From Desulfoscipio geothermicus (GTDB lineage Bacteria > Bacillota > Desulfotomaculia > Desulfotomaculales > Desulfallaceae), in assembly GCA_016841645.1 (NCBI GenBank), contig JAENYS010000001.1, positions 248,001-312,000 on the forward strand: a stretch of 64,000 nt of DNA, in the 5' to 3' direction. Shown here piece after piece: positions 42,493 to 51,994 of the stretch. The notes beneath the pieces were generated by a model. The model made no database searches. It had not been told where the DNA came from and was given only the letters and a program-made list of their open reading frames with translations. How positions within the stretch are numbered: the stretch's first letter is position 1; each line of letters begins with the position of its first letter. The position numbers and the translations under genes are program-made.

Positions 42493-43252
42493 GATGCAAA
42501 AGTTATCGCTATTATTGGCAGTCCTCACAAAGGAAGAACTTGGATATAGTAAAGCAATTTGAACATCGTCTTAAAGAGCTTGGTGATATCGATTTTGAAT
42601 ATGTTTTTCTTAAAGATGCGGACTTAAAAGAATGCCGCGGCTGTGGGGCCTGTTTGGAGAAGGGCGAGGAGTTCTGCCCTTTAAAAGACGAAAAAACAGA
42701 TATCTTTCAGAAGATGGTATATGCCGACAGAGTGATCTTTGCATCACCGGTTTACTCCTTACAGGTAACGGCACTATTAAAGAACCGGTTGGACCGCCTG
42801 GCTTATGTTTTTCACCGCCCTTGTTTTTTTCATAAAACCTTTATGCCAATTGTAACGCAAGGAGTATACGGCGTTGAAGGTGTCCTGAAATATTTGGATA
42901 AGGTAGCTCGTTTTTGGGGTTTTAAACCATGTCCGGGGCTTGGTCTTACCGTAGCATGGGAAAAACACTGCCGGCTGAACAGCGAAAAACTGATTTGGAG
43001 ATAAAAAAGCTGCACACAGATTTTTCGGCTATATCACTAGTAATGCCAACCCCATCCCCAGCTTATAAAGAAGTTATTATATTTCGCTCAGTGCGAGCTA
43101 TTCACTCCATTGGCGCGGGACTGCCGCGGGATCACCGCTATTTTAAGGAGCAGGGCTGGCTTGATGCATATTATTACTTGGTTTTCTCAGGTTTGCCAGG
43201 TAATAGGTCAGATTGGCTTTCATCCTTTATACGGGCGGGAAGCCTTTCTTGA
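42493..43252 (+). pseudogene. NADPH-dependent FMN reductase-type flavodoxin, frameshifted
   Basis: Three reading frames together spell one flavodoxin-family protein. The first, VIAIIGSPHKGRT (from about 42500), is the FMN-binding loop; the second, 42540-43004, has DADLKECRGCGACLEKGEEF and PVYSLQVTALLKNRLDRLAY, the usual C-x2-C cluster and the next FMN contact; the third, from about 42990, reads DLEIKKLHTDFSA and RYFKEQGWLDAYYYL, the family's C-terminal end. Frame changes lie near 42535 and 42990, and no start codon is in frame with the first part. Probably a decayed gene. Confidence 0.75.
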
Positions 43253-43714
43253 GATCAGAGAATAATTGTTCTTTGGTAAATGGTTTTTCAAGCAATTAAT
43301 AACAGATTTTTAATTGGACATTTTTCACCTTTCTATAAACGAGAAACCCGCAAATGCGGGTTTCTCGGATTCTAAATTCATTCATAACTTACGTTATGGT
43401 ATACTAATGTCTAATACAATTATATTATAACAAAAACTCAAGTCAATATTATTTAGAAAATTTTTTCAAGGGTTTTAAAATATACATTCGCTGAAGTTGC
43501 CTATTTATTTTTTCCCAATCATTTTTTGTAATACATCTTGGTTATTTTTCAGTTTTCCTGTTTATTCCAAAGCTACCCCTCCTATCCATCAAATATTTTT
43601 CGACAAAAAGGATAACTTTTCCTCTTTTACAGAAAATATTTTCCATTAAAGCAGGAATCTACCGTTTCAAATATTGATTATAAGACGCACATCTCCAGGT
43701 TTTAGTTCAGAAAT
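43253..43714. other. Intergenic stretch with one terminator
   Basis: About 460 AT-rich bases between the flavodoxin remnant and the TetR gene. GAGAAACCCGC-aaat-GCGGGTTTCTC at 43341-43366 is a strong hairpin that would end rightward transcripts. Nothing else recognised. Confidence 0.5.
43341..43366 (+). terminator. Terminator after the flavodoxin remnant
   Basis: A perfect 11-base stem with a four-base loop; the T run after it is weak (GGATTCTAAATT). Confidence 0.5.
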
Positions 43715-44314
43715 CTAATCAGGCTTAGTTAAGCCTTCAGCAATATAATCAATAATTTCGTCCATAATTTCGGGGAATAAACCTTTACCCAACTCTTCCT
43801 TATGCAATCGAAGCAGCATAATGGCATGTAGGACTCCGTTAATTACTTCTGGATCTTGTTTTCTTAGCACCCCACGCTGAATTAAAGCCTGTACAAAAGG
43901 TATACCTTTCTTAACATTATCTTGTGAGTAATCTTTGATAAGATGCTTGGGTAACTTACGTATTACCCGCTCACGTTCACCATCCTGAAACCACTGTTGC
44001 AAAAGAGGGTTTTCATCAGCTAAATTAAAAGCAAGGTGAAAGAAAGACGAGATAAACTCCTTGGGGGGGAGATTCTCCTTAAGATGTTCACCGATTAACC
44101 GGTTTGTAATCTCTTCCTGATTATTTAATATAACGTAAAAAAGTTCCTCTTTCGAACTAAAGAACTTGTAAAAAGAACCTTTAGCAATACCGCATGCTTG
44201 CACTAAATCATCAATGCTGGTTTTGGCCAGGCCATATTGAGTAAAAAGTTCTTTGCCTTTTTCTAAAAGGCATTGACGTATTTGTTCCTTTTCGCTATCG
44301 GTAAACTTGGCCAT
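43715..44314 (-). CDS. TetR-family regulator
   Basis: A 199-residue regulator. Residues 8-55 form the TetR helix-turn-helix (CLLEKGKELFTQYGLAKTSI then CGIAKGSFYKFFSSKEELFY). The rest is a helical ligand domain with AFNLADENPLLQQWFQDGER. It is divergent from a strong promoter at 44349-44377 that contains a palindrome and probably represses both itself and the rightward unit with the hydrolase gene. Confidence 0.85.
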   Translation of the reverse strand: MAKFTDSEKEQIRQCLLEKGKELFTQYGLAKTSIDDLVQACGIAKGSFYKFFSSKEELFYVILNNQEEITNRLIGEHLKENLPPKEFISSFFHLAFNLADENPLLQQWFQDGERERVIRKLPKHLIKDYSQDNVKKGIPFVQALIQRGVLRKQDPEVINGVLHAIMLLRLHKEELGKGLFPEIMDEIIDYIAEGLTKPD

Positions 44315-44348
44315 ACCTAAACTCCTTTAAAAATTTAATGACTGCTTA

Positions 44349-44377
44349 TTGACACTTAGTCACCAAGTCTTTATAAT
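44349..44377 (+). promoter_or_regulatory. Consensus sigma-A promoter with embedded TetR operator
   Basis: TTGACA (44349-44354), a 17-base spacer and TATAAT (44372-44377), a perfect match to the vegetative consensus. The palindrome ACTTAGTCACCAAGT fills the region between the hexamers, the position from which a TetR protein would block polymerase. A similar ACTTACTAAGT repeat occurs near 44590. Confidence 0.8.
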
Positions 44378-44679
44378 AATTATATCAGTCATACTTGGAA
44401 ATGTAAACTTTAGGCTGTTTTTGGGCAGCCTTCTCTTTAAGGTTGTTGATGACTGGAAATACTATTATGGTCACTTTATTTACTTGATTACTGACAGAAA
44501 TTGTATGCTTCACAGGTTGAACCTTGTTAAATTTGTAAAAAATATGAAAGGATTTAATTAAATTACCTATTATCCATCTATTAAATCAACTTACTAAGTC
44601 ATTTTGAAAACTAAAATACAATAGTCCCACTAGCAAAATGAACCAGGCCAAAAAAATACTATAAAAGGAATGATAAAAT
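44378..44679. other. Leader region before the hydrolase gene
   Basis: About 300 bases between promoter and hydrolase start. An AT-rich frame here (to 44561) has no ribosome-binding site and no known family. I see no other gene. Confidence 0.35.
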
Positions 44680-45471
44680 TTGCCTTTTGCCAATATTAAC
44701 GGTATTAACCTTCACTATGAAATCCGTGGCATAGGACCACGCATCCTCTATATCCACGGCATAGGCGCCGACTTAAAGAACCCGATAGGAATCTTTAATT
44801 CACCTCTCCCGCAGTATTTTACTGTACTTGCTTTTGATCCCCGGGGGCTTGGAGAGTCGGACAGCCCTACCGTTTCCTGCAGTATTGCCGATTTTGCCGA
44901 TGACGCTGCCGGTTTAGCGGAAGCAGCCGGCTGGGACAGCTGCCATGTACTTGGTGTTTCGATGGGTGGAATGATAGCTCAGGAACTAGCATTACGCCAC
45001 CCCTCACTAGTAGATCGGCTTGTCCTGGGTGTTACCAATGGCGGCGGCTCCAATTCCGGCCCCCGAGTTGTAGACAAAATGTTTGATATGCCTACTTCTG
45101 AAAAGCTCAAATTATCAGATCTTAGGAAAGACGAAGCATGGGCGGCCGCAAACCCGGAAATGGTTAGGAGCTTTGAGGAACAGTCAAAGGCCACTAAAGA
45201 AGCATTATATACAAACCCGTCACTTATCCGGGGATACAACAACCAGGTGAATGCGGTACTAAGGCATGATACCTTTGACCGTCTGCCACAGATTAAGGCC
45301 CCTACCCTAGTTTTCGGCGGGCGCTATGATGGTAGTTGTCCACCCGACGTAACCCGGTCGCTGGCCAATCAAATTCCGGACGTACGCTACGAACTCCTTG
45401 AATCCGGACACGGGGATTGGTACTTTGATCCGGCTGCCTGGAATATGATTATTAATTTCCTCCGCGATTAA
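44680..45471 (+). CDS. Alpha/beta-fold hydrolase
   Basis: A 263-residue hydrolase. The nucleophile elbow is VLGVSMGGMIAQ (Ser near residue 95), the oxyanion part ILYIHGIGADLKN lies near the start, and the acid and His appear late (GRYDGSCPPDVTR and LLESGHGDWYFD). TTG start after AAAGGAATG. It is reached by the TetR-controlled promoter, so the substrate may be linked to the regulator's ligand. The specific substrate is unknown. Confidence 0.85.
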   Translation: MPFANINGINLHYEIRGIGPRILYIHGIGADLKNPIGIFNSPLPQYFTVLAFDPRGLGESDSPTVSCSIADFADDAAGLAEAAGWDSCHVLGVSMGGMIAQELALRHPSLVDRLVLGVTNGGGSNSGPRVVDKMFDMPTSEKLKLSDLRKDEAWAAANPEMVRSFEEQSKATKEALYTNPSLIRGYNNQVNAVLRHDTFDRLPQIKAPTLVFGGRYDGSCPPDVTRSLANQIPDVRYELLESGHGDWYFDPAAWNMIINFLRD

Positions 45472-45561
45472 TAAAAAAACCATAGGCCGGAACATTTTAA
45501 CTTTCATCTTAGTCTATTAATCACTAACATTATAAATACAATAAAAATGAAGGTGGAAGCA

Positions 45562-46635
45562 TTGAAAAAGTTCCTGCTGGCTTTTATGGTTATCCTGTTG
45601 TTTACTTCGGGATGTGCTACCAAGGACTACAATAATACAAGCAGCCCTACAAAGGCTGGTACTCCGCTTAATAATACACATACTGCCAAGATAACTGAAA
45701 TGAATACACTAAAATACTTTATCCCCAGTGCAGTCACACCGGATGGTTCACTATTTGGTGTGCCGGGCAGCAACTTAACCTTCTGGAACCCCAAAACCGG
45801 TGAAATAAAAAACATAGGCAGCGCCTGGTCCGGGATGCTATCTCCGGATGCCACAAAGCTAGCATATACCGATGAGCGAGGACTATATATGCTTGACGTG
45901 GACACCGGCGCAGTTACTTCCGTGGTTCAAAACCCGTCCCAGGGTGACTCATCCCTGACCCTCGGGTTGTGGTCCCCGGATTCCAATAAATTTATGTATA
46001 TGTACGTGCGGGAGTGGTCATCGGATTACTTTATTTATAACATAGGGAGCGGGGAAAAGACCGCCTATGAGTTTCAGAATATCCCCAATTTCCTTTCTAG
46101 TCCGGTTGACTGGCTTGATAATGGCCTGCTTTTTATTGTACATGCCAATAAATCTAAATCAGGTAAACAGGAGTACAGGGAAAACGGGTACCGCTCGGAT
46201 CTGATGCTGGCTGATATAGATGGTAATTTTAAACCTGTAACCAGTTTGGATGACGGCCAGTTTGTCTTATACGGTGGTACAACCGGTAATAACCTGGCCA
46301 TATTTATCGCAGTATGGGAAGGGGAATCTAAAACTTCAGTCGGGCTGCTAAATATCGACGAAGAAAAAATAGATTTCCTGCCTCTGCAAGAAAAGACTTT
46401 TATGGGCAGTATCAGCCCGGATGGTAAATTCGCCGTGCTGATAACCGCTGCCAAAGGCAGCCGTTTGAGCGCCCAGGTATCCGACCTGGTGAGCAGGACC
46501 GTTATTTGTAAAAAGGAACTAGCCGGTTACGAACCTCCCCAACATTTTATGTGGAGTGAAGACGGGCGCACCGTTTCTTTCGGGCAACTAGATGACAATG
46601 GTAATGGTATACTTTACACAGCAAATATAAATTAG
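45562..46635 (+). CDS. Lipoprotein with TolB-like beta-propeller
   Basis: A 357-residue exported lipoprotein: signal KKFLLAFMVILLFTSGCATK with the lipobox SGC. The rest has repeated beta-propeller blades of the kind PDGSLFGVPG, SPDATKLAYTDERG, WSPDSNKFMYMYV and SPDGKFAVLIT. TTG 45562 is chosen because AAGGTGGAAG lies just upstream; an ATG five codons earlier covers that site. Its role is likely surface sensing or scaffolding; no partner gene is present. Confidence 0.82.
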   Translation: MKKFLLAFMVILLFTSGCATKDYNNTSSPTKAGTPLNNTHTAKITEMNTLKYFIPSAVTPDGSLFGVPGSNLTFWNPKTGEIKNIGSAWSGMLSPDATKLAYTDERGLYMLDVDTGAVTSVVQNPSQGDSSLTLGLWSPDSNKFMYMYVREWSSDYFIYNIGSGEKTAYEFQNIPNFLSSPVDWLDNGLLFIVHANKSKSGKQEYRENGYRSDLMLADIDGNFKPVTSLDDGQFVLYGGTTGNNLAIFIAVWEGESKTSVGLLNIDEEKIDFLPLQEKTFMGSISPDGKFAVLITAAKGSRLSAQVSDLVSRTVICKKELAGYEPPQHFMWSEDGRTVSFGQLDDNGNGILYTANIN

Positions 46636-46702
46636 TTTTATATTCTTCACGAAGCCATGATGCTATGTATGCCCTCAACGCCAGCGAGCTCTTTATTATA
46701 TA

Positions 46703-46735
46703 TTAACCCCCCGGCACAAAAAACCGGGGGGTTAT
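46703..46735 (+). terminator. Terminator after the lipoprotein gene
   Basis: AACCCCCCGG-cacaaaaaa-CCGGGGGGTT. It separates the lipoprotein gene from the 5S rRNA gene, which points the other way. Confidence 0.75.
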
Positions 46736-46745
46736 TCAAATTAAA

Positions 46746-46860
46746 TTCCGGCAACAACATAGTATCCAAGGAGACGAGCCCAAGTACCATCTAATTGAAG
46801 CGCTCGGCTTCCGTGTTCGGAATGGGGTGGGGTGTATCCTCTTCAGTATGGTCACCGGAA
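46746..46860 (-). rRNA. rrf: 5S ribosomal RNA (solitary)
   Basis: About 115 bases on the minus strand begin TTCCGGTGACCATA and contain the universal CATTCCGAACACGGAAG core and a GATGGTACTTGG segment, ending in GTTGCCGGAA, which pairs with the 5' end. No 16S, 23S or tRNA gene is next to it. TATAAT lies about ten bases upstream in a suitable place for a promoter -10 box. Confidence 0.88.
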
Positions 46861-46974
46861 AATATTAATTATATTTTCGATAAATAATGTTATCATTGGG
46901 AGAACTGTATGGCAACAGGTAATTTGGTACAGTTTGACTGATAAGTTCTATTATTGCATGGTGCTTGGTAATTA

Positions 46975-47382
46975 TCATTTATTTTCCTGAAACACTAGCC
47001 CTTGCGCTACAGCGATCAGTTTCCCCTGATCATCCTCTACGGTAATTCTATAATTTGCTGTGCGCCTGCCGGAATGGATCTCTTCAGCGGTAGCCACCAG
47101 CACATCACCAGGCTTACTGGCTTTAATAAAGTTAATATTAACACTCACAGCCACCGACGCCTGCCCCCGGGCATTACTGGCAATACCCAAGGCCACATCA
47201 GCCAGTGTAAAAACTATACCTCCGTGCGTAATACGAAGTATATTGGTCATGTGCTCCTGCACACTCAGAGATACCTTGGCGAAACCCGGTGCAAGCTTGA
47301 TAATCTCAATTCCCAGGTGTCTGGGAAAAGGATCATCCAATATTTTTTCAGCAAGCTCATCATTGATATTAATATCCTGCAT
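46975..47382 (-). CDS. PaaI-family hotdog thioesterase
   Basis: A 135-residue hotdog-fold acyl-CoA thioesterase. The signature is MTNILRITHGGIVFTLADVA with the catalytic His-Gly-Gly...Asp, followed by SVNINFIKASKPGDVLVATA. It hydrolyses small or aromatic acyl-CoA. Good AGGAGGATC site before ATG 47382. It stands alone between the 5S rRNA and gapA. Confidence 0.9.
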   Translation of the reverse strand: MQDININDELAEKILDDPFPRHLGIEIIKLAPGFAKVSLSVQEHMTNILRITHGGIVFTLADVALGIASNARGQASVAVSVNINFIKASKPGDVLVATAEEIHSGRRTANYRITVEDDQGKLIAVAQGLVFQENK

Positions 47383-47671
47383 TAATGATCCTCCTCGACT
47401 ATGTTTAACTTGTTACTACATTTTACACTTTATATTGACGAATTACTATAAATTGCAACTTAAATTATATTAGATGACGTAACATTATATGCTTTGCAAT
47501 TTAAATATTTTATAAAATGTTAAATCATGTCTTTTAAAACATTATAATATAAATTAATATTATAATGACATTCATACCTTTTAGTTTGGCGGGAAAACTT
47601 GCTTTAAGTAAAATATTATTTTTCAGTTTAAACATTATTTTATTGTTCAATAGAAAGGAGTTTTCGTATCT
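47383..47671. promoter_or_regulatory. AT-rich region between thioesterase and gapA
   Basis: About 290 very AT-rich bases holding the promoters of both divergent genes. I see no clear -35/-10 pair at normal spacing and no CggR-like operator. Confidence 0.35.
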
Positions 47672-48757
47672 ATGACCATCAAAATAGGTATTAACGGTTT
47701 TGGTCGCATCGGACGCAATCTTTTCCGGGCAGCACTCAACAACCCGGAAGTGGATGTGGTAGCGGTTAATGATTTAACTGACGCCAAAACACTGGCTCAC
47801 CTACTTAAATATGATTCCGTGCACGGCGTCCTTAATGCCGACGTAAGGGTTGCGCAAGATGGCTTTACCGTTAATGGCAAAAAAGTTAAGGTTCTGGCTG
47901 AAAAAGATCCCGGAGCATTGCCTTGGGGTGAATTAAACGTTGGTATAGTAATTGAATCTACCGGACGCTTTACCAATGGCGAAGATGCAGCCGGTCACCT
48001 GCGGGCCGGTGCTCGGAAAGTAATTATCAGCGCTCCGGGTAAAAATGTGGATGCTACTATAGTAATGGGTGTAAACCATGACGATTATGACCTAGGAAAA
48101 CATAATATTGTCTCCAACGCATCTTGCACCACTAACTGTTTGGCCCCCGTTGTTAAAGTGCTGCACCAGCAATTTAACATTAAAAACGGCATGATGACCA
48201 CTGTTCATTCCTATACCAATGATCAGCAAATATTGGACCTGCCGCACAAAGATTTACGGCGGGCCCGGGCCGCCGGGGTATCCATAATACCCACCACTAC
48301 TGGTGCTGCAAAAGCTGTTGGACTGGTTATCCCCGATCTAAAAGGCAAGCTGAACGGTTTGGCCATGCGGGTGCCTACCCCAAACGTTTCTGTAGTAGAC
48401 TTTGTCGCAGTGCTGGAACGATCCGCAACAGTGGATGAAGTTAACGCCGCGTTACGCCAAGCTGCCGGTGGTGAGCTGCAAGGGATCATGGCCTATAGTG
48501 ATGCGCCCTTGGTATCCAAAGACTTTTACGGAGACTCTCATTCTTCAATCGTAGACGGTCTATCTACCATGGTGATGGATGGCGGACTGGTTAAAGTAAT
48601 AGCCTGGTACGACAATGAGTGGGGTTATTCCTGCCGGGTACTGGATTTAGCGCTGTATATGGCCAAGCGGGAGTCGGGCAATGTGCCTAAGATAACCTGG
48701 ACCGGAATAAGCCGTGACAACATGTATCATAGTGTTTCCGCCGCTTACACGGAGTAA
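47672..48757 (+). CDS. gap: Glyceraldehyde-3-phosphate dehydrogenase (type I)
   Basis: A 361-residue dehydrogenase. NAD-binding [16 protein letters not shown] at the start, the catalytic [14 protein letters not shown] segment and the [16 protein letters not shown] end are all present. It oxidises glyceraldehyde 3-phosphate in glycolysis. The protein runs about 25 residues past the usual end ([18 protein letters not shown]), an uncommon tail. AGAAAGGAG precedes the ATG. A terminator follows. No pgk or tpi is next to it. Confidence 0.95.
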   Translation: MTIKIGINGFGRIGRNLFRAALNNPEVDVVAVNDLTDAKTLAHLLKYDSVHGVLNADVRVAQDGFTVNGKKVKVLAEKDPGALPWGELNVGIVIESTGRFTNGEDAAGHLRAGARKVIISAPGKNVDATIVMGVNHDDYDLGKHNIVSNASCTTNCLAPVVKVLHQQFNIKNGMMTTVHSYTNDQQILDLPHKDLRRARAAGVSIIPTTTGAAKAVGLVIPDLKGKLNGLAMRVPTPNVSVVDFVAVLERSATVDEVNAALRQAAGGELQGIMAYSDAPLVSKDFYGDSHSSIVDGLSTMVMDGGLVKVIAWYDNEWGYSCRVLDLALYMAKRESGNVPKITWTGISRDNMYHSVSAAYTE

Positions 48758-48788
48758 AACAATCTCAGGAAAATTATATGCCTTTATT

Positions 48789-48820
48789 AAAAGTCGCGGA
48801 TTTATTTCGCGACTTTTTTA
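48789..48820 (+). terminator. Terminator after gap
   Basis: AAGTCGCG-gatttatt-TCGCGACTT with six following T. Confidence 0.85.
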
Positions 48821-48955
48821 TTTGTACGAATACAAACTGCTCAAATTTCAGCTTTAGTTACCTTGTTTATTACACCTAACTTAAGTCCTTTTGGTTTAAT
48901 GAAATATGTGATAAAATTTTGGTAAAATACCAGGATAAATGGATATGGTGAAACT

Positions 48956-49963
48956 ATGCGTACCAGTATTAGCAGGTATAATATATATTCCAGGCACTTA
49001 ATCAATAAATTCGGGCAGAAAGTCTATAAACTACCGGTTAATTTACCCGGTAGCTGTCCCAATCGGGATGGTACTCTGGGCTATGGCGGATGTATTTTTT
49101 GTGACGAACAAGGCTCCGGCTTTGACGCATTACCCAATAACCTATCGGTAACAGAACAGCTCAGGCAAAATAAAGAGTACTTCCGACGGCGGTTTAACGC
49201 CAATAAATATATTGCTTATTTCCAGTCATTCACCAATACCTACTTGCCACTAGAGCAATTTGCCGCCAACATCAACTGCGCGGCGACGGAAGAAAACATC
49301 GTGGGCATCTCCGTATCTACCAGGCCGGATTGTATCAGTGAGGAATACCTGGATATACTGTGCAAGGCCCAAGCCGAAAAAAATATGGATATTAATATTG
49401 AGCTTGGATTGCAAACCGTTAACTACCATACGCTTCGAAAAATAAACCGGGGCCATACCCTGGCGGAATTTATTGACGCAGTGTTGCGTATTCACCGCCG
49501 GCAATTTGAAATATGCACTCACTTAATCTTAAATTTACCCTGGGACAACATGGATGATGTAATCGAGAACGCCAAACTCATCTCTGCCCTGGGTATCCGT
49601 TATGTTAAATTACACTCACTATATATTGTCCGCGGTACTGAACTTGGGAACATGTATGAACGTGGCAAGTTGGATTTAATAACACTGGAAAAATACGTTA
49701 GACGTGTGATATCCTTTCTTGAATACCTTGACCCGGATATTGTCATTCAGCGTCTAGTGGGCAAAGGTCCTCAAAACAAGGTGCTCTTCTGTAATTGGGA
49801 TACCAGTTGGTGGAAGATAAAACAAGAACTTGAGCGGCTGCTGGAAGTAGAGGATACCTGGCAGGGTAAAAAGTTTAATTATTTAAACGGCAAAGCGTTA
49901 AGCCGGGTCTGGTATATTGACGCAAATCAGTCCAACTACCACCCGGCTGGAAAAAATATATAA
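48956..49963 (+). CDS. Radical SAM protein (YhcC/TIGR01212-type)
   Basis: A 335-residue radical SAM protein. The iron-sulfur cysteines lie in CPNRDGTLGYGGCIFC, a wide spacing characteristic of the YhcC group, followed by AYFQSFTNTYLPLEQ and IELGLQTVNYHTLRKINRGH. It ends like other YhcC proteins with a region carrying RLVGKGPQNKVLFCNWDTSW. Function of the family is not settled; some members act on tRNA. It lies in the same direction as gap, behind its own AT-rich leader. Confidence 0.85.
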   Translation: MRTSISRYNIYSRHLINKFGQKVYKLPVNLPGSCPNRDGTLGYGGCIFCDEQGSGFDALPNNLSVTEQLRQNKEYFRRRFNANKYIAYFQSFTNTYLPLEQFAANINCAATEENIVGISVSTRPDCISEEYLDILCKAQAEKNMDINIELGLQTVNYHTLRKINRGHTLAEFIDAVLRIHRRQFEICTHLILNLPWDNMDDVIENAKLISALGIRYVKLHSLYIVRGTELGNMYERGKLDLITLEKYVRRVISFLEYLDPDIVIQRLVGKGPQNKVLFCNWDTSWWKIKQELERLLEVEDTWQGKKFNYLNGKALSRVWYIDANQSNYHPAGKNI

Positions 49964-50002
49964 AACATTAAACAATTTGAAAATCCATAAACATAACTTT
50001 TT

Positions 50003-50296
50003 TTATTTAAATAAAATTTCCTCATCTTCCAGGAGAACTTTAACTATTTCCTTTACTTTATCATTGGCTACTTTGTAGATAACCTCGGTACCATGACGCA
50101 TCCCATCCACAATGCCCTGGTTACGCAATATGGCCAGTTGCTGGGATACCGTGGATTGCGGTAGGTTCAAACATTCTTTCATTTTGTTAACATTACAGCT
50201 ATCACTCATTAACCCGGCAACAATACACAGGCGGGTGGGATGAGCAAGCGCTTTTAATATCCTGGCGGGTTCCTCGTATTTAGAGTATTCTTTCAA
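50003..50296 (-). CDS. ArsR-family regulator
   Basis: A 97-residue winged-helix repressor with ALAHPTRLCIVAGLM and LPQSTVSQQLAILRNQGIVD as the DNA-binding part, then HGTEVIYKV in the wing. Cys in SCNVNKMKEC are possible sensor residues, as in sulfur- or metal-responsive members; the ArsR ELCVCDL metal site is not present. Upstream of its ATG lies TCCAAAG... with a good AGGAGGATATA site. Confidence 0.82.
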   Translation of the reverse strand: MKEYSKYEEPARILKALAHPTRLCIVAGLMSDSCNVNKMKECLNLPQSTVSQQLAILRNQGIVDGMRHGTEVIYKVANDKVKEIVKVLLEDEEILFK

Positions 50297-50368
50297 TTTA
50301 TATATCCTCCAAAGTACTTATTATAAAATACTATATTATAATATTATGTTTGGCACAATACTAATTTA

Positions 50369-51895
50369 TTATTTTATAAGTCTTTTCCTGATCGCAGCAG
50401 TTTCTTCAATATTAAACAACATCAAAACCAACACATAAGCAATTCCCGCAGCACCAATCGCAAGCGTTATACCCAGTAGCTGCCCCAAAAGGGAAATATT
50501 TGTATTAAACAGGCCAACAGACCCGCCTATCCACCACAATAAGCCGGAAAAGATTAGTGTAGCGGCAATGATTTTTAACTGGTCAACACCCTGCTGCCGC
50601 CAATCAAAACCCGGTAAACGGCGGTGTAAAAAAACCAGGAAAAACATAGCAGTAACCCAAAAACCTATTGTGTTGCCCAAGGCAAGGCCGGCATGGCCCA
50701 TCCGGCCGACCAGCAGGTAGTCTAACAATATATTTACAATAAGCCCGGCAAGCCCCACCCAAAAGGGCAACAAGGCGTCCCGCAAGCTTAAATATGTATA
50801 AGTCAGCACTGATATTGCCGACATGGCGGATACAGATAAAGCGTAAAAACTTAGTGCCGTTGCAGTGGCAGCGGTAGCGGTCACATCAAAGGCACCCCGT
50901 TCAAAAAGCAGCCTCACAACCGGGACTGCCAACACCAGCATCAATGCCGAACAAGGGTATGTCACCAGGGCTACCAGACGCAGACCCATGGCAGTTCTAT
51001 TATGCAGCAATTGCAGATCCTGGCGTTTAGCAGCCGCTGCTAGAGCCGGAAACAATACCGAGGATATTACAGCGACAAATAAACCATAAGGCAATTCACG
51101 TACCCGGTTGGCAAAGCTGAGGGCGGCAATGCTCCCTTCGACTAGTTGGGAGCCAAACCAGCGATCCAAAAACACGAATCCCCGGCTGGTTAGAGCGGTT
51201 AGCATTACCGGTACAGACATTAGCAATACCCTGCGTACATCAGGGTCTCTAATATCCAGCAGCGGACGCCGGGGAATACCAAACCGCCCCATCGCCGGCA
51301 GGTTGTACAGGTAAAATACCAGCGCCCCGGCCAGAGTACACCAGGCCAGACCAGGCCCCATAAACTTACCAAAAGGGATAATCAGGGCGATAAAAATTAA
51401 ATTTTGTAGCACCGGTGCCATGGCCGGAACGGCAAATTCCCGGTGGGCATTAAGCACTGCCTTAGCTAAAAAGCCCATAGTAAGCAAAATGGTTGAAGGG
51501 AGCATTACCCGGGTGCATAACAAAGCTATTCGCCTGGACTCGCCGGTAAAGCCGGGAGCGAGCAAATCCAGCAACTGCGGGGTAAAAATCATCCCCAGCA
51601 CCGTCAATACCGTTACCAGGGCACCAACAATATATGATACTGTAGAAGCCAGGTAAGCCCGGTTGGCATCTTGCAAGCGTCCTGTGTACAGGGGCAGCAA
51701 GGCATTACCTGCCGAAACGCCAATAATAGTAGAGAAGGTAAAAGGGATCGTCGCTGCCACCACAAAGGCATCGGACTGCAGCGTTGTACCCAGCAGAGCG
51801 GCAATCACCTGCTCCCGTACAAAGCCCAACACCTTACTGGCCACAAACAGAACTAGCAATATCGAGGAAGCGTGAAAAATATTTTGCCTTGACAT
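50369..51895 (-). CDS. murJ: Lipid II flippase MurJ/MviN-family protein
   Basis: A 508-residue protein with about 14 membrane helices, beginning with FHASSILLVLFVASKVLGFV, and with LLPLYTGRLQ and FANRVRELPYGLFVAV as the cores typical of MviN. It moves lipid II across the membrane, or acts as a related exporter in the MOP superfamily. ATG 51895 is preferred (TTGGAGC upstream); the earlier start adds an unlikely basic tail. Confidence 0.88.
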   Translation of the reverse strand: MSRQNIFHASSILLVLFVASKVLGFVREQVIAALLGTTLQSDAFVVAATIPFTFSTIIGVSAGNALLPLYTGRLQDANRAYLASTVSYIVGALVTVLTVLGMIFTPQLLDLLAPGFTGESRRIALLCTRVMLPSTILLTMGFLAKAVLNAHREFAVPAMAPVLQNLIFIALIIPFGKFMGPGLAWCTLAGALVFYLYNLPAMGRFGIPRRPLLDIRDPDVRRVLLMSVPVMLTALTSRGFVFLDRWFGSQLVEGSIAALSFANRVRELPYGLFVAVISSVLFPALAAAAKRQDLQLLHNRTAMGLRLVALVTYPCSALMLVLAVPVVRLLFERGAFDVTATAATATALSFYALSVSAMSAISVLTYTYLSLRDALLPFWVGLAGLIVNILLDYLLVGRMGHAGLALGNTIGFWVTAMFFLVFLHRRLPGFDWRQQGVDQLKIIAATLIFSGLLWWIGGSVGLFNTNISLLGQLLGITLAIGAAGIAYVLVLMLFNIEETAAIRKRLIK

Positions 51896-51994
51896 GCTCC
51901 AATGCCTCCATAAATATACTAAACGTAGAGTCACGAGTTAGTCTTTACAACAATTACTATATTAGCACATTTTAGCTTAAGGGGGGAGATTACC

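Noticed and set aside
44349-44561. 70-codon rightward frame in the hydrolase leader
   Set aside because: It begins within the promoter -35, has no ribosome-binding site and shows no family pattern.
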